Assembly: GCF_013410405.1 (NCBI RefSeq)
Contig: NZ_JACCFK010000001.1
Span: forward strand, 3,906,001 to 3,970,000
Length of the DNA stretch: 64,000 nt
Direction of reading: 5' to 3'
Source: Amycolatopsis endophytica
GTDB taxonomy: Bacteria; Actinomycetota; Actinomycetes; Mycobacteriales; Pseudonocardiaceae
Shown: one piece after another, positions 9,701 to 16,071 of the stretch
Layout of the letters: the number at the start of each line of letters is the position of its first letter
Position numbering within the stretch: position 1 is the first letter of the stretch
Made by a program: the position numbers and the translations under genes
Notes under the pieces: generated by a model
What the model was told of the DNA's origin: nothing
Database searches by the model: none
The model's input: only the letters and a program-made list of their open reading frames with translations

Positions 9701-10009
9701 AAGCACGACGGCTCGCTGCCGATCGTCGGGGTGAACACGTTCCGCAATCCGCACCCCGAGGAGGACGAGGTCGAGGTCGAGCTGGCGCGCGCGACGGAGG
9801 ACGAGAAGCAGTCGCAGCTGACGCGCCTGGCCGACTTCCAGCAGCGCCACAACCACGACGCCGAGGAAGCCCTCCAGGCGCTTCGTGAAGCCGCCACCCG
9901 CGGCGAGAACCTGTTCGGAGTGCTGATGGATGCCGCCCGAGTGTGCTCGCTCGGCCAGATCACCGAGGCATTCTTCGAGGTCGGCGGCCAGTACCGGCGC
10001 AACATCTGA
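6773..10009 (+). CDS. icmF: Fused isobutyryl-CoA mutase IcmF
   Basis: This 1078-residue protein is the adenosylcobalamin-dependent fused mutase that interconverts isobutyryl-CoA and n-butyryl-CoA, linking valine and branched-chain metabolism to butyrate. The N-terminal B12-binding domain (about 10-140) contains FDGHDASINIM. A MeaI-like chaperone GTPase domain follows, with GITGTGGSGKSS near residues 198-209, VDPTRRRGGGALLGDR and VVVETPGIGQGD. The C-terminal half is the methylmalonyl-CoA mutase-type large domain, ending in SLGQITEAFFEVGGQYRRNI. The length and domain order are those of the full family. The ATG at 6773 sits directly after GAGGG, which is close for a ribosome binding site. The gene appears monocistronic, with an inverted repeat before it and a hairpin after it. 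Confidence 0.95.
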   Translation: MNASLHRPVHPVRFVTASSLFDGHDASINIMRRILQSQGAEVVHLGHNRSVDEVVTAAISEDAHGVAISAYQGGHVEYFSYLVELLNERGAGHIKVYGGGGGVIVREEIELLHSRGVARIFSPDDGLQLGLPGMINLMISECDYDLAEVSAGPDEKLLSGDVPALARFITQLQAGSVSEDRLARVTEAAKARPVPVLGITGTGGSGKSSLTDELLRRFRLDQEDKLRIAVLAVDPTRRRGGGALLGDRIRMNGLDGAQVYFRSMATRGASGEVPEGLDEAVLACRAAGYDLVVVETPGIGQGDAGIVDHVDYSLYVMTPEFGAASQLEKIDMLDFADAVAINKFERRGAEDARRDVARQLVRNREEFGASPEDMPVFGTSAARFNDDGVTALYQFLRDELAERGLSVSAGQLPKADTKTSTGASVVIPAARERYLADIAATVRGYHEKTREQVAAVRKVDHFRAAKDALAAEGADTQAIESLLTTAESEVDSSVAGLLERWAELSESYRQEELVVRIRDKELRTQLWRETLSGNRIPRVALPRYGDRGELLSFLRREHLPGYFPYTAGVFPFKREGEDPARMFAGEGDAFRTNRRFKYLSSDSDAKRLSTAFDSVTLYGHDPATRPDIYGKVGTSGVSIATLEDMRALYDGFDLTSPSTSVSMTINGPAPTLLAFFLNTAIDQRMEAFRAEKGREPTAEEAHDLREWTLRNVRGTVQADILKEDQGQNTCIFSTEFSLRMMADIQEWFIEHGVRNFYSVSISGYHIAEAGANPISQLAFTLANGFTYVESYLNRGMDVDDFAPNLSFFFSNGMDAEYSVLGRVARRIWAVAMKERYGANERSQKLKYHVQTSGRSLHAQEMSFNDIRTTLQALCALYDNANSLHTNAFDEAITTPTESSVRRAMAIQMIINKEWGLSKNENPLQGSFVIDELTDLVEEAVLAEFDRMAERGGVLGAMETGYQRGKIQDESMLYERLKHDGSLPIVGVNTFRNPHPEEDEVEVELARATEDEKQSQLTRLADFQQRHNHDAEEALQALREAATRGENLFGVLMDAARVCSLGQITEAFFEVGGQYRRNI

Positions 10010-10010
10010 G

Positions 10011-10047
10011 GCGGGGGCCGGATTTCCCGCGGAATCCGGCCCCCCGC
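10011..10047 (+). terminator. Hairpin after icmF
   Basis: The arms at 10011-10024 (GCGGGGGCCGGATT) and 10033-10047 pair with a single bulged base around an 8-nt loop. They start 1 nt after the icmF stop codon. There is no T tract, which is usual for GC-rich actinobacterial terminators. Confidence 0.6.
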
Positions 10048-10074
10048 GCGGTCCGGTTGCGGGATGATCATCCG

Positions 10075-10608
10075 GTGTCTCCCGATTCCGACGCCGTGCA
10101 GTGGATCGTCGTCGTCGCCACCCTGGTGCAAACCGTCGCGACGGTGGTGCAGGCCCGCCAGAGCGGCGCGGCGCGCCCCGCCATGGCAGTCACCGTCCCG
10201 TTCAAGCTCGGTCTGCTGGCCTCGCTGCTCAGCGTGCTGTGGCTGGCGGCGTTCAACTACATGTACGACCGCCGCGTGTTGTCCGGGTTCGCCTACTACG
10301 CGACCCGGGACGAGCTCGAGGACGCCACGATCCTGCAGCTCTTCCTCGTGGCCGGCGACCTGGCCATCCCCGCGCTGGGGTGTGCCGCGGTCGCGGCGCT
10401 GCTCAGGGGGCTGATCGCCGGGGGGCCAGGGATGTCCGAGTGGCTCGTGCACGTCGTGACGCTGGCGGCCACCGCGGTGTCGTTGTTCTTCGCCGTCGCC
10501 CAGATGTACGCCTTCGGCACCAAGATCTTCTGGATCGGCCTCGTGACGGGCACCGTGGCGGGGCTCACGGTGGACCCCGGCCCCGCGAAATCCGCCGGGC
10601 GGGAATAG
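10075..10608 (+). CDS. Small polytopic membrane protein, function unknown
   Basis: I do not recognise this 177-residue protein. It has about four to five hydrophobic segments: near the N-terminus (VQWIVVVATLVQTVATVV), then LGLLASLLSVLWLAAFNYMY, then two around residues 85-150, and a last one near IFWIGLVTGTVAGL. The tail is short and charged. The GTG at 10075 was chosen because an earlier in-frame start would run back through the icmF terminator and the end of icmF. No clear ribosome binding site is seen. The neighbours (IcmF upstream, oxidoreductases downstream) give no functional clue. Confidence 0.65.
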   Translation: MSPDSDAVQWIVVVATLVQTVATVVQARQSGAARPAMAVTVPFKLGLLASLLSVLWLAAFNYMYDRRVLSGFAYYATRDELEDATILQLFLVAGDLAIPALGCAAVAALLRGLIAGGPGMSEWLVHVVTLAATAVSLFFAVAQMYAFGTKIFWIGLVTGTVAGLTVDPGPAKSAGRE

Positions 10609-10638
10609 CGCGCCCGGGTCCGGCGGTTACGCGGAAGC

Positions 10639-11469
10639 ATGAAGTTCGGGATCTCCACGTTCGTCACCGACGAAGGCATCCGCCCTGGCCCGCTCGGCCG
10701 TGCCCTGGAAGAGCGCGGGTTCGATTCGCTCCTGCTCGCCGAGCATTCGCACATCCCGGTCAGCCGGGAGAGCCCCTACCCCGGCGGCGGGGAGCTGCCG
10801 CGGGTCTACTCCCGCACGCTCGACCCGTTCGTCGCGCTGACCGCGGCGGCGGCCGAGACCACCGAGCTGCACCTCGTGACCGGTGTCGCGCTGCTGATCC
10901 AGCGTGACGTCATCCACACCGCCAAGGAGGTCGCGACCCTCGACCTCCTCTCCGGCGGCCGGGTGGGGCTGGGGGTCGGCGTCGGGTGGAACCGCGAGGA
11001 GATGGCCAACCACGGCACCGACCCGCGCACTCGCGGCGCGCTGATCGACGAGCAGATCGAGGCGCTCAAGACGATCTGGACGCGGGACGAGGCCGAGTTC
11101 CACGGCAAGCACGTGGACTTCGACCCGATCTGGCAGTGGCCCAAGCCGGTGCAGCGGCCGCACCCGCCGATCTACGTGGGCGGCGAGAGCGAGGCCGCCC
11201 TGAACCGTCTCGCCCGGCACGCCGACGCGTGGATGCCGCGGGCCCACACCCCGCCGGAGGAGATCAAGCGCGTGCGCGCGTGGCTGGCCGAGCAGGGCCG
11301 CCCCGACGTGCCGTTCACCGTCTTCGGCGCGGGCCGTGACGAGGAGGCGCTGGCCGGGTACGCCGAGGCCGGCGTCGAACGGGTGACGTTCCTGCTGGAC
11401 ACCCGCCCCGAAGCCGAGACGCTGACGAAGCTCGACGAGCTGGCGGCCCTCGCGGACGGCTACCGGTGA
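10639..11469 (+). CDS. LLM class (F420-type) oxidoreductase 1
   Basis: This 276-residue protein has the luciferase-like monooxygenase TIM-barrel fold, in a subgroup usually predicted to use coenzyme F420. Recognisable features are the opening MKFGISTFVTDEG, LLLAEHSHIPVSRESPYPGG, the GGRVGLGVGVGWNREEMANHG segment split around the cofactor site, and HPPIYVGGESEAALNR. The substrate is unknown. It overlaps the next gene by 4 nt (GTGA). That gene encodes a clear paralogue, so the pair looks like a tandem duplication kept in one operon. No KstR box lies upstream. Confidence 0.82.
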   Translation: MKFGISTFVTDEGIRPGPLGRALEERGFDSLLLAEHSHIPVSRESPYPGGGELPRVYSRTLDPFVALTAAAAETTELHLVTGVALLIQRDVIHTAKEVATLDLLSGGRVGLGVGVGWNREEMANHGTDPRTRGALIDEQIEALKTIWTRDEAEFHGKHVDFDPIWQWPKPVQRPHPPIYVGGESEAALNRLARHADAWMPRAHTPPEEIKRVRAWLAEQGRPDVPFTVFGAGRDEEALAGYAEAGVERVTFLLDTRPEAETLTKLDELAALADGYR

Positions 11470-12278
11470 AGCTCGGGATCACCGCCTTCGTCACGGACGA
11501 GAGCGCGCACCCCGCGGTGCTGGCGAAGGCGATCGAGGAGCGCGGGTTCGACGCCTTGTTCCTGGCCGAGCACTCGCACATCCCGGTCAGCCGGGAGACG
11601 CCCTACCCGCGCGGCGGTGAGATGGCGCGCGCCTACTACCGGGCGCTCGACCCGTTCGTGGCGTTGACGGCGGCCGCGGCGGCGACCTCGACCCTGAAAC
11701 TGGGCACCGGGATCGCACTGCTGATCCAGCGGGACGTGCTGCACACCGCGAAGTCCGTCGCCAGCCTGCACCTGCTGTCCGGTGGGCGGTTCCTGTTCGG
11801 GGTCGGCGTCGGCTGGAACCGCGAGGAGATGCGCAACCACGGGACCGATCCGCGCACCCGCGGCGCGTTGCTGGACGAGCAGATCCAGGCGCTGCGGACA
11901 CTGTGGACATCCGACGAGGCGGAGTTCCACGGCGTGCACGTGGACTTCGACGCGGTGTGGCAGTGGCCCAAACCGCCGTCGCCGGTGCCGGTCTACATCG
12001 GAGGCAACAGCACCGCCGCGCTCGACCGCGCGAAACGGCTCGGCGCAGGCTGGCTGCCCAACGTGCTGCCCGACCCGGAAGCGGCGGCCGCGCAGATCGC
12101 GCAGGCAGGCTCGGTCCCGGTGACGGCGACCTCCGCGCCACCGGATCCGGCGTTGCTGGACGCCTATGCCGAGGCCGGTGCCGAACGCGTCACGCTGGCG
12201 TTGCCGGCGGGCTCGGAGGGCGACACGCTCCGGAAGCTGGACGCCCTGGCGGCGCTGGTGGCCCGCGTCAGCCGGTGA
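11466..12278 (+). CDS. LLM class (F420-type) oxidoreductase 2
   Basis: This 270-residue paralogue of the preceding protein shares whole stretches with it, such as LAEHSHIPVSRE, GVGVGWNREEM and NHGTDPRTRGALLDEQI. It differs mostly in the last third, where a shortened region replaces the arginine-rich segment of the first copy. The GTG start overlaps the stop of the first copy, so translation is probably coupled. Its end overlaps the convergent serine hydrolase gene by 11 nt. The substrate is unknown. Confidence 0.82.
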   Translation: MKLGITAFVTDESAHPAVLAKAIEERGFDALFLAEHSHIPVSRETPYPRGGEMARAYYRALDPFVALTAAAAATSTLKLGTGIALLIQRDVLHTAKSVASLHLLSGGRFLFGVGVGWNREEMRNHGTDPRTRGALLDEQIQALRTLWTSDEAEFHGVHVDFDAVWQWPKPPSPVPVYIGGNSTAALDRAKRLGAGWLPNVLPDPEAAAAQIAQAGSVPVTATSAPPDPALLDAYAEAGAERVTLALPAGSEGDTLRKLDALAALVARVSR

Positions 12279-13182
12279 CCAGTTCGGACAGGGCACGGGT
12301 GCCGGTGGTGAGCGCCACGGGCATCGTGCGGTAGTAGCGGGACGGCGCGCTGGTCAGCACGACCACCACGTACCGCGCGTCGTCGCCGATCAGGCCCGTC
12401 GTGTTGTAGACGGCCTGCGAGCCGCTGGTGCCCCAGCCCTGTTTGATCGCCCATGTGGTGCGGGGCAGCGCGTCCGGGATGCCGAAGTACTGGTTCGTGC
12501 CGTCCGCGCCGGATTCGGTCGCGTGGTACATCGCGTCGTAGAGCAGCTTGCGGTCGTCGTCGGGCAGGTCGTCCTCGATGTAGTTGTAGATCCTGACGAC
12601 GTCGGCGGCGGTCAGCTTCGTCGAGCCCCACTGCCCGGCCGACGACGGCGGTTCGGTGCCGGTCAGCCCGATCAGGTCGGCCATGCGGGTGACGATCGAA
12701 GTGCCGCCCTGCTGGACCCACAGGCTGCTGGCGATGGTGTCGTCGCTGGTGCTGATCATGCGGCTCAGGCTGCTCCGCCCGGTGCCCCCGGAGCGCAGCA
12801 CGTCCAGCGCGATCAGCAGCTTGACCACGGACATCGAGGAGAACTGCCGCTCGGCGTCGACCTGCGTCAGCACGACCCCGGTCTGCCGGTCGTACACCTC
12901 GACCCCGACCGCCGCGCTCGCGATCTTCGCCTGCACTGCCTCGCGGACCCGCAGGGCGACGGTGTCGTCCTCAGCCGGAACCGGATCGGGCGTGGGCGCC
13001 GGGCTGACGGTGTCGCCCGGCGTCGCGGAGACGGACGTCCGGGAGGTGGTCGGCAGGCTCACCTGCGCGACCGTGCCCGCCGTCGGCGTGACCTGATGGC
13101 GCTCGGCGGTGAAGACGAGCATGACGACCGCGCCGAAGACCGCGGCGGGGAGCACGATCCGGCCGGCCGTCCTTCGTTTCAT
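12268..13182 (-). CDS. Secreted or membrane-anchored beta-lactamase-like serine hydrolase
   Basis: This protein of about 304 residues begins with an uncleaved-looking signal anchor (arginine-rich start, then IVLPAAVFGAVVMLVFTA). A Ser/Thr/Pro-rich linker follows (about 30-70), then a class A beta-lactamase-type hydrolase domain. The SxxK motif is visible as SVVK in FSSMSVVKLLIALDV, and a KxG-like element occurs in WAIKQGWGTSG. Such proteins may be penicillin-recognising enzymes, not true lactamases. ATG at 13182 was preferred because GGTGG lies just upstream; a GTG 6 nt earlier is possible. It is convergent with the oxidoreductase gene. Confidence 0.75.
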   Translation of the reverse strand: MKRRTAGRIVLPAAVFGAVVMLVFTAERHQVTPTAGTVAQVSLPTTSRTSVSATPGDTVSPAPTPDPVPAEDDTVALRVREAVQAKIASAAVGVEVYDRQTGVVLTQVDAERQFSSMSVVKLLIALDVLRSGGTGRSSLSRMISTSDDTIASSLWVQQGGTSIVTRMADLIGLTGTEPPSSAGQWGSTKLTAADVVRIYNYIEDDLPDDDRKLLYDAMYHATESGADGTNQYFGIPDALPRTTWAIKQGWGTSGSQAVYNTTGLIGDDARYVVVVLTSAPSRYYRTMPVALTTGTRALSELVTG

Positions 13183-13310
13183 GCCCACCCAAACGCGGGC
13201 ATGATCGGGATTTGTTGCAGTCAGCCGCCGGGAATCCGGGATGTACAGGGAATTCCCAGGTTGCTGACAGCGAACTCCCAGTCTTCGTCACGGTTCGCGT
13301 CGGAACGGCT

Positions 13311-13946
13311 TCAGCGTGTGTTGTCCAGCAACAGGTGCACCGACAGCTCCAGCCGGTTCGCGACGTCCGCGGCGGAGGCGCGGCGCGTGACCCAGGCCAC
13401 CAGGTTCGCCATCCACACGTCGGCGATGAGGTGGAAGACCGCGCGGTCGTGCTCGGTCGGGTCCTCGATGCCCATCGCGCGCGCGAACATGCTCTCCAGC
13501 AGCCGTCCGACCTGCTCGACCTCGGCCGCGGCCGTCGTGTCGGCGAACATGAACGCCCGCACCATCGCCTCGGTGAGGTGCGGGTCGCGCTGCATCAGCC
13601 GGGTGTTGCGGCTGAGCACGAAGATGAGCCGCTCGGTGGGCGTGTCGCCGGGGATGCTGGAGCGCTGCAGCTTCTCGTGGGCGCGTTCGAACTCCCGCGC
13701 CAGACCGGACACCAGCAGGTGGATCTTGGAGGGGAAGTAACGGTAGAGCGTGCCCAGTGCGACATCGGCCTTCTCCGCCACCGCCCGCATCTGGACGGCG
13801 TCGTAGCCGCCCTTGGCCGCCAGGGTCAGTGTCGCGTCGATGATGCGCTTGCGACGGTCGCGCTGGGCGGCGGAACCGAGCTCGTCGCTGGACAACGCGC
13901 TCATCCCGTTCTTGGGTTGGGTGGACGTCTTCGCTTTCCCGGCCAT
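13311..13946 (-). CDS. kstR: TetR-family regulator of cholesterol catabolism KstR
   Basis: This 211-residue repressor is the orthologue of mycobacterial KstR, which controls steroid catabolism and is released from DNA by CoA thioesters of cholesterol side-chain intermediates. The N-terminal TetR helix-turn-helix is seen in RKRIIDATLTLAAKGGYDAV and VALGTLYRYFPSKIHLLVS. The helical ligand domain ends in a segment very like the mycobacterial protein (DVWMANLVAWVTRRASAADV). ATG at 13946 is preferred because GGAG precedes it. The Met at 13904 corresponds to the mycobacterial start but lacks a binding site. A KstR-like box 13 nt upstream predicts autoregulation. The gene diverges from fadE34, as expected for this locus type. 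Confidence 0.93.
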   Translation of the reverse strand: MAGKAKTSTQPKNGMSALSSDELGSAAQRDRRKRIIDATLTLAAKGGYDAVQMRAVAEKADVALGTLYRYFPSKIHLLVSGLAREFERAHEKLQRSSIPGDTPTERLIFVLSRNTRLMQRDPHLTEAMVRAFMFADTTAAAEVEQVGRLLESMFARAMGIEDPTEHDRAVFHLIADVWMANLVAWVTRRASAADVANRLELSVHLLLDNTR

Positions 13947-13958
13947 CGGCACCTGCTC

Positions 13959-13972
13959 CGGAACTTGTTTCA
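13959..13972 (-). promoter_or_regulatory. KstR box, kstR side
   Basis: The 14-mer CGGAACTTGTTTCA keeps the GAACNNGTT core of the KstR consensus. It lies between 13 and 26 nt upstream of the kstR start codon. Autorepression is inferred. Confidence 0.7.
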
Positions 13973-14038
13973 GTTTCACTCCGCAGTTTACCGGTTGGTC
14001 GCCTGATCTCGCGCCCGGAGTGGATCTGGCCACAAAAC

Positions 14039-14056
14039 TGAAACACGTTCTATAGT
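14039..14056 (+). promoter_or_regulatory. KstR box and -10 of fadE34
   Basis: The box TGAAACACGTTCTA (14039-14052) shares its last two bases with a -10 hexamer TATAGT (14051-14056). Seven nt later is the ATG at 14064, so the transcript is probably leaderless. Repressor and polymerase would compete directly. Confidence 0.78.
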
Positions 14057-14063
14057 GACCCGC

Positions 14064-16049
14064 ATGTCCCTCCTCACCGCCGAACAGCGGGCCCTGGCCG
14101 AAACCATCCGCTCCGACGGCAGGACGCGAGCCGATCTGGCCGCGATGGGCGTGTTCGGCATCGGCGTGCCGGAGGAGCTGGGCGGCGCGGGCGGGACGGT
14201 CCTCGACGCCGCGGTGGCCGTCGAGGAGGCAGCCGCCGCGCTGGTGCCCGGACCGGTCTTCGGCACGGTGCTCGCGGCGCAGCTGCTCGCCCGTCACGGT
14301 GGGTCGCCGACCGCGAAGGAGCTGCTCCCGGCGTTCGCGGACGGGTCGGCGAGCGCCGGGGTGGCGCTGTCGCCCGGCGGGCCGGTGCTCGACGCCGACG
14401 CGACCCACGTGCTGGTCTCGGACGGTGACCGTTGGTTTCTGCGGGAGTCCGGCGCCGTGCCGGGGGAGTCGTTCGACCCGTCCCGCGCTTTCGGAACGGT
14501 TTCCGCGGGTGAAGGCGCGGTGTTCGGCGGCTCCGTCCGGACGTTCGCGGCGACGCTGGCCGCGGCCGAGGCCGCGGGAATCGCGCGGTGGTGCGTCCGT
14601 ACCGCGGCCGACTACGCCAAGGTCCGGGAGCAGTTCGGCCGTCCGATCGGGGCGTTCCAGGCGGTCAAGCACCTGTGCGCGGAGATGCTGTGCCGGTCGG
14701 AGTCGGCCGCGGCGCTGGCGTGGGACGCGGCCAGGGCCGCCGGCGAGTCGCCCGAGCAGCACGCGTTCGCCGCGGCGGTCGCCGCGGCCGGGGCGCTGGA
14801 CGCGGCGGTGGACACGGCGAAGGACTGCATCCAGGTCCTCGGTGGAATCGGTTTCACCTGGGAGCATGACGCGCACCGCTATCTGCGTCGCGCGGTGTCA
14901 CTGCGGCAGTGGCTCGGTGGTTCGGCCGGGTGGCGGCGCGAGGCGGCATCCCTCGCCCTGTCGGGTGTCCGGCGCTCGTTGACGGTGGACGTGGACACGG
15001 ATCCGCAGGTGCGGGCGACCGCCGGGGAAATCGCCGCGCTGCCCGAGGGTGAGCGGCGGGAACGGCTGGTCACCTCCGGTTACCTGATGCCGCACTGGCC
15101 CGCGCCGTACGGCGTGGACGCGACACCCGCCCAGCAGCTGGTGATCGACGCCGAACTCGCGCGGGCGGGCGTGACCCGGCCCGATCTGGTGATCGGCGCC
15201 TGGGCCGTGCCCACCCTGCTGGAGCACGGCACGGACGGGCAGCGGGAGCGGTTCGCGATGCCCACCCTGCGGGGCGAGCTGACCTGGTGCCAGCTGTTCA
15301 GCGAGCCGGGCGCGGGCTCGGACCTCGCTTCGCTGCGCACGCGAGCGACCAAAGTGGACGGTGGATTCATGTTGTCCGGGCAGAAGGTCTGGACGTCACT
15401 GGCGCGCGAGGCCGACTGGGGCATCTGCCTGGCGCGGACCGATCCGGACGCGCCGAAGCACCGTGGTATCACCTACTTTCTGGTCGACATGTCCTCACCC
15501 GGCATCGAGGTGCGGCCGCTGCGGGAGATCACCGGGGTGGAGCGGTTCAACGAGGTCTTCCTGGACGAGGTGTTCGTCCCGGACGAGAACGTGGTGGGCG
15601 AGGTGAACGGCGGCTGGCGCCTGGCGCGCACGACGCTGGCCAACGAGCGCGTCGCGATGAGCGGCGGTTCGTCGGTCGGCGAGGCGGTGGAGGAACTGCT
15701 GGCCTCGGTGCCCGATCCGCATCCGGCGGTGCTGGAGCGCCTGGGCGCGCTGGTGGCCGAGGGGTCGGCGTGCGCGCTGCTCGACCTGCGCGCCACGCTG
15801 CGGCGGCTGGCCGGGCAGGACCCCGGCGCGGAGTCGAGCGTGCGGAAGCTGATCGGCGTCCGGCACCGGCAGGCCGCGGCCGAAACCGCGCTGGAGTTGC
15901 TGGGGGAGGCCGGTGTCCTGGTGACCGACGCGACGAGCGCCGCCCAGCACGAGTTCCTGCTCACCCGGTGCCTGAGCATCGCCGGCGGCACGGAGCAGAT
16001 CCTGCTGTCCGTCGCGGCGGAACGCCTGCTGGGGTTGCCTCGGTCCTGA
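14064..16049 (+). CDS. fadE34: Two-domain steroid acyl-CoA dehydrogenase, FadE34 (ChsE3) type
   Basis: This 661-residue flavoprotein fuses two acyl-CoA dehydrogenase halves, each about 300 residues. The first half is truncated in the middle beta domain and holds REQFGRPIGAFQAVKHL and QVLGGIGFTWEHDAHRYLRR. The second has a full ACAD pattern (LFSEPGAGSDLASL, GQKVWTSLA, RCLSIAGGTEQILL). The same fusion is found in FadE34/ChsE3, which dehydrogenates steroid CoA thioesters with a five-carbon side chain. Divergence from kstR matches the mycobacterial neighbourhood. ATG at 14064 is chosen over GTG at 14055 because it lies exactly 7 nt after the -10. Confidence 0.88.
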   Translation: MSLLTAEQRALAETIRSDGRTRADLAAMGVFGIGVPEELGGAGGTVLDAAVAVEEAAAALVPGPVFGTVLAAQLLARHGGSPTAKELLPAFADGSASAGVALSPGGPVLDADATHVLVSDGDRWFLRESGAVPGESFDPSRAFGTVSAGEGAVFGGSVRTFAATLAAAEAAGIARWCVRTAADYAKVREQFGRPIGAFQAVKHLCAEMLCRSESAAALAWDAARAAGESPEQHAFAAAVAAAGALDAAVDTAKDCIQVLGGIGFTWEHDAHRYLRRAVSLRQWLGGSAGWRREAASLALSGVRRSLTVDVDTDPQVRATAGEIAALPEGERRERLVTSGYLMPHWPAPYGVDATPAQQLVIDAELARAGVTRPDLVIGAWAVPTLLEHGTDGQRERFAMPTLRGELTWCQLFSEPGAGSDLASLRTRATKVDGGFMLSGQKVWTSLAREADWGICLARTDPDAPKHRGITYFLVDMSSPGIEVRPLREITGVERFNEVFLDEVFVPDENVVGEVNGGWRLARTTLANERVAMSGGSSVGEAVEELLASVPDPHPAVLERLGALVAEGSACALLDLRATLRRLAGQDPGAESSVRKLIGVRHRQAAAETALELLGEAGVLVTDATSAAQHEFLLTRCLSIAGGTEQILLSVAAERLLGLPRS

Positions 16050-16071
16050 ACCGTCGGTGGTGGCGCCTATC

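Noticed and set aside
12166..13740. Plus-strand frame of 524 residues across the serine hydrolase and kstR
   Set aside because: Runs antisense to two recognised genes and their intergenic region; no domain.
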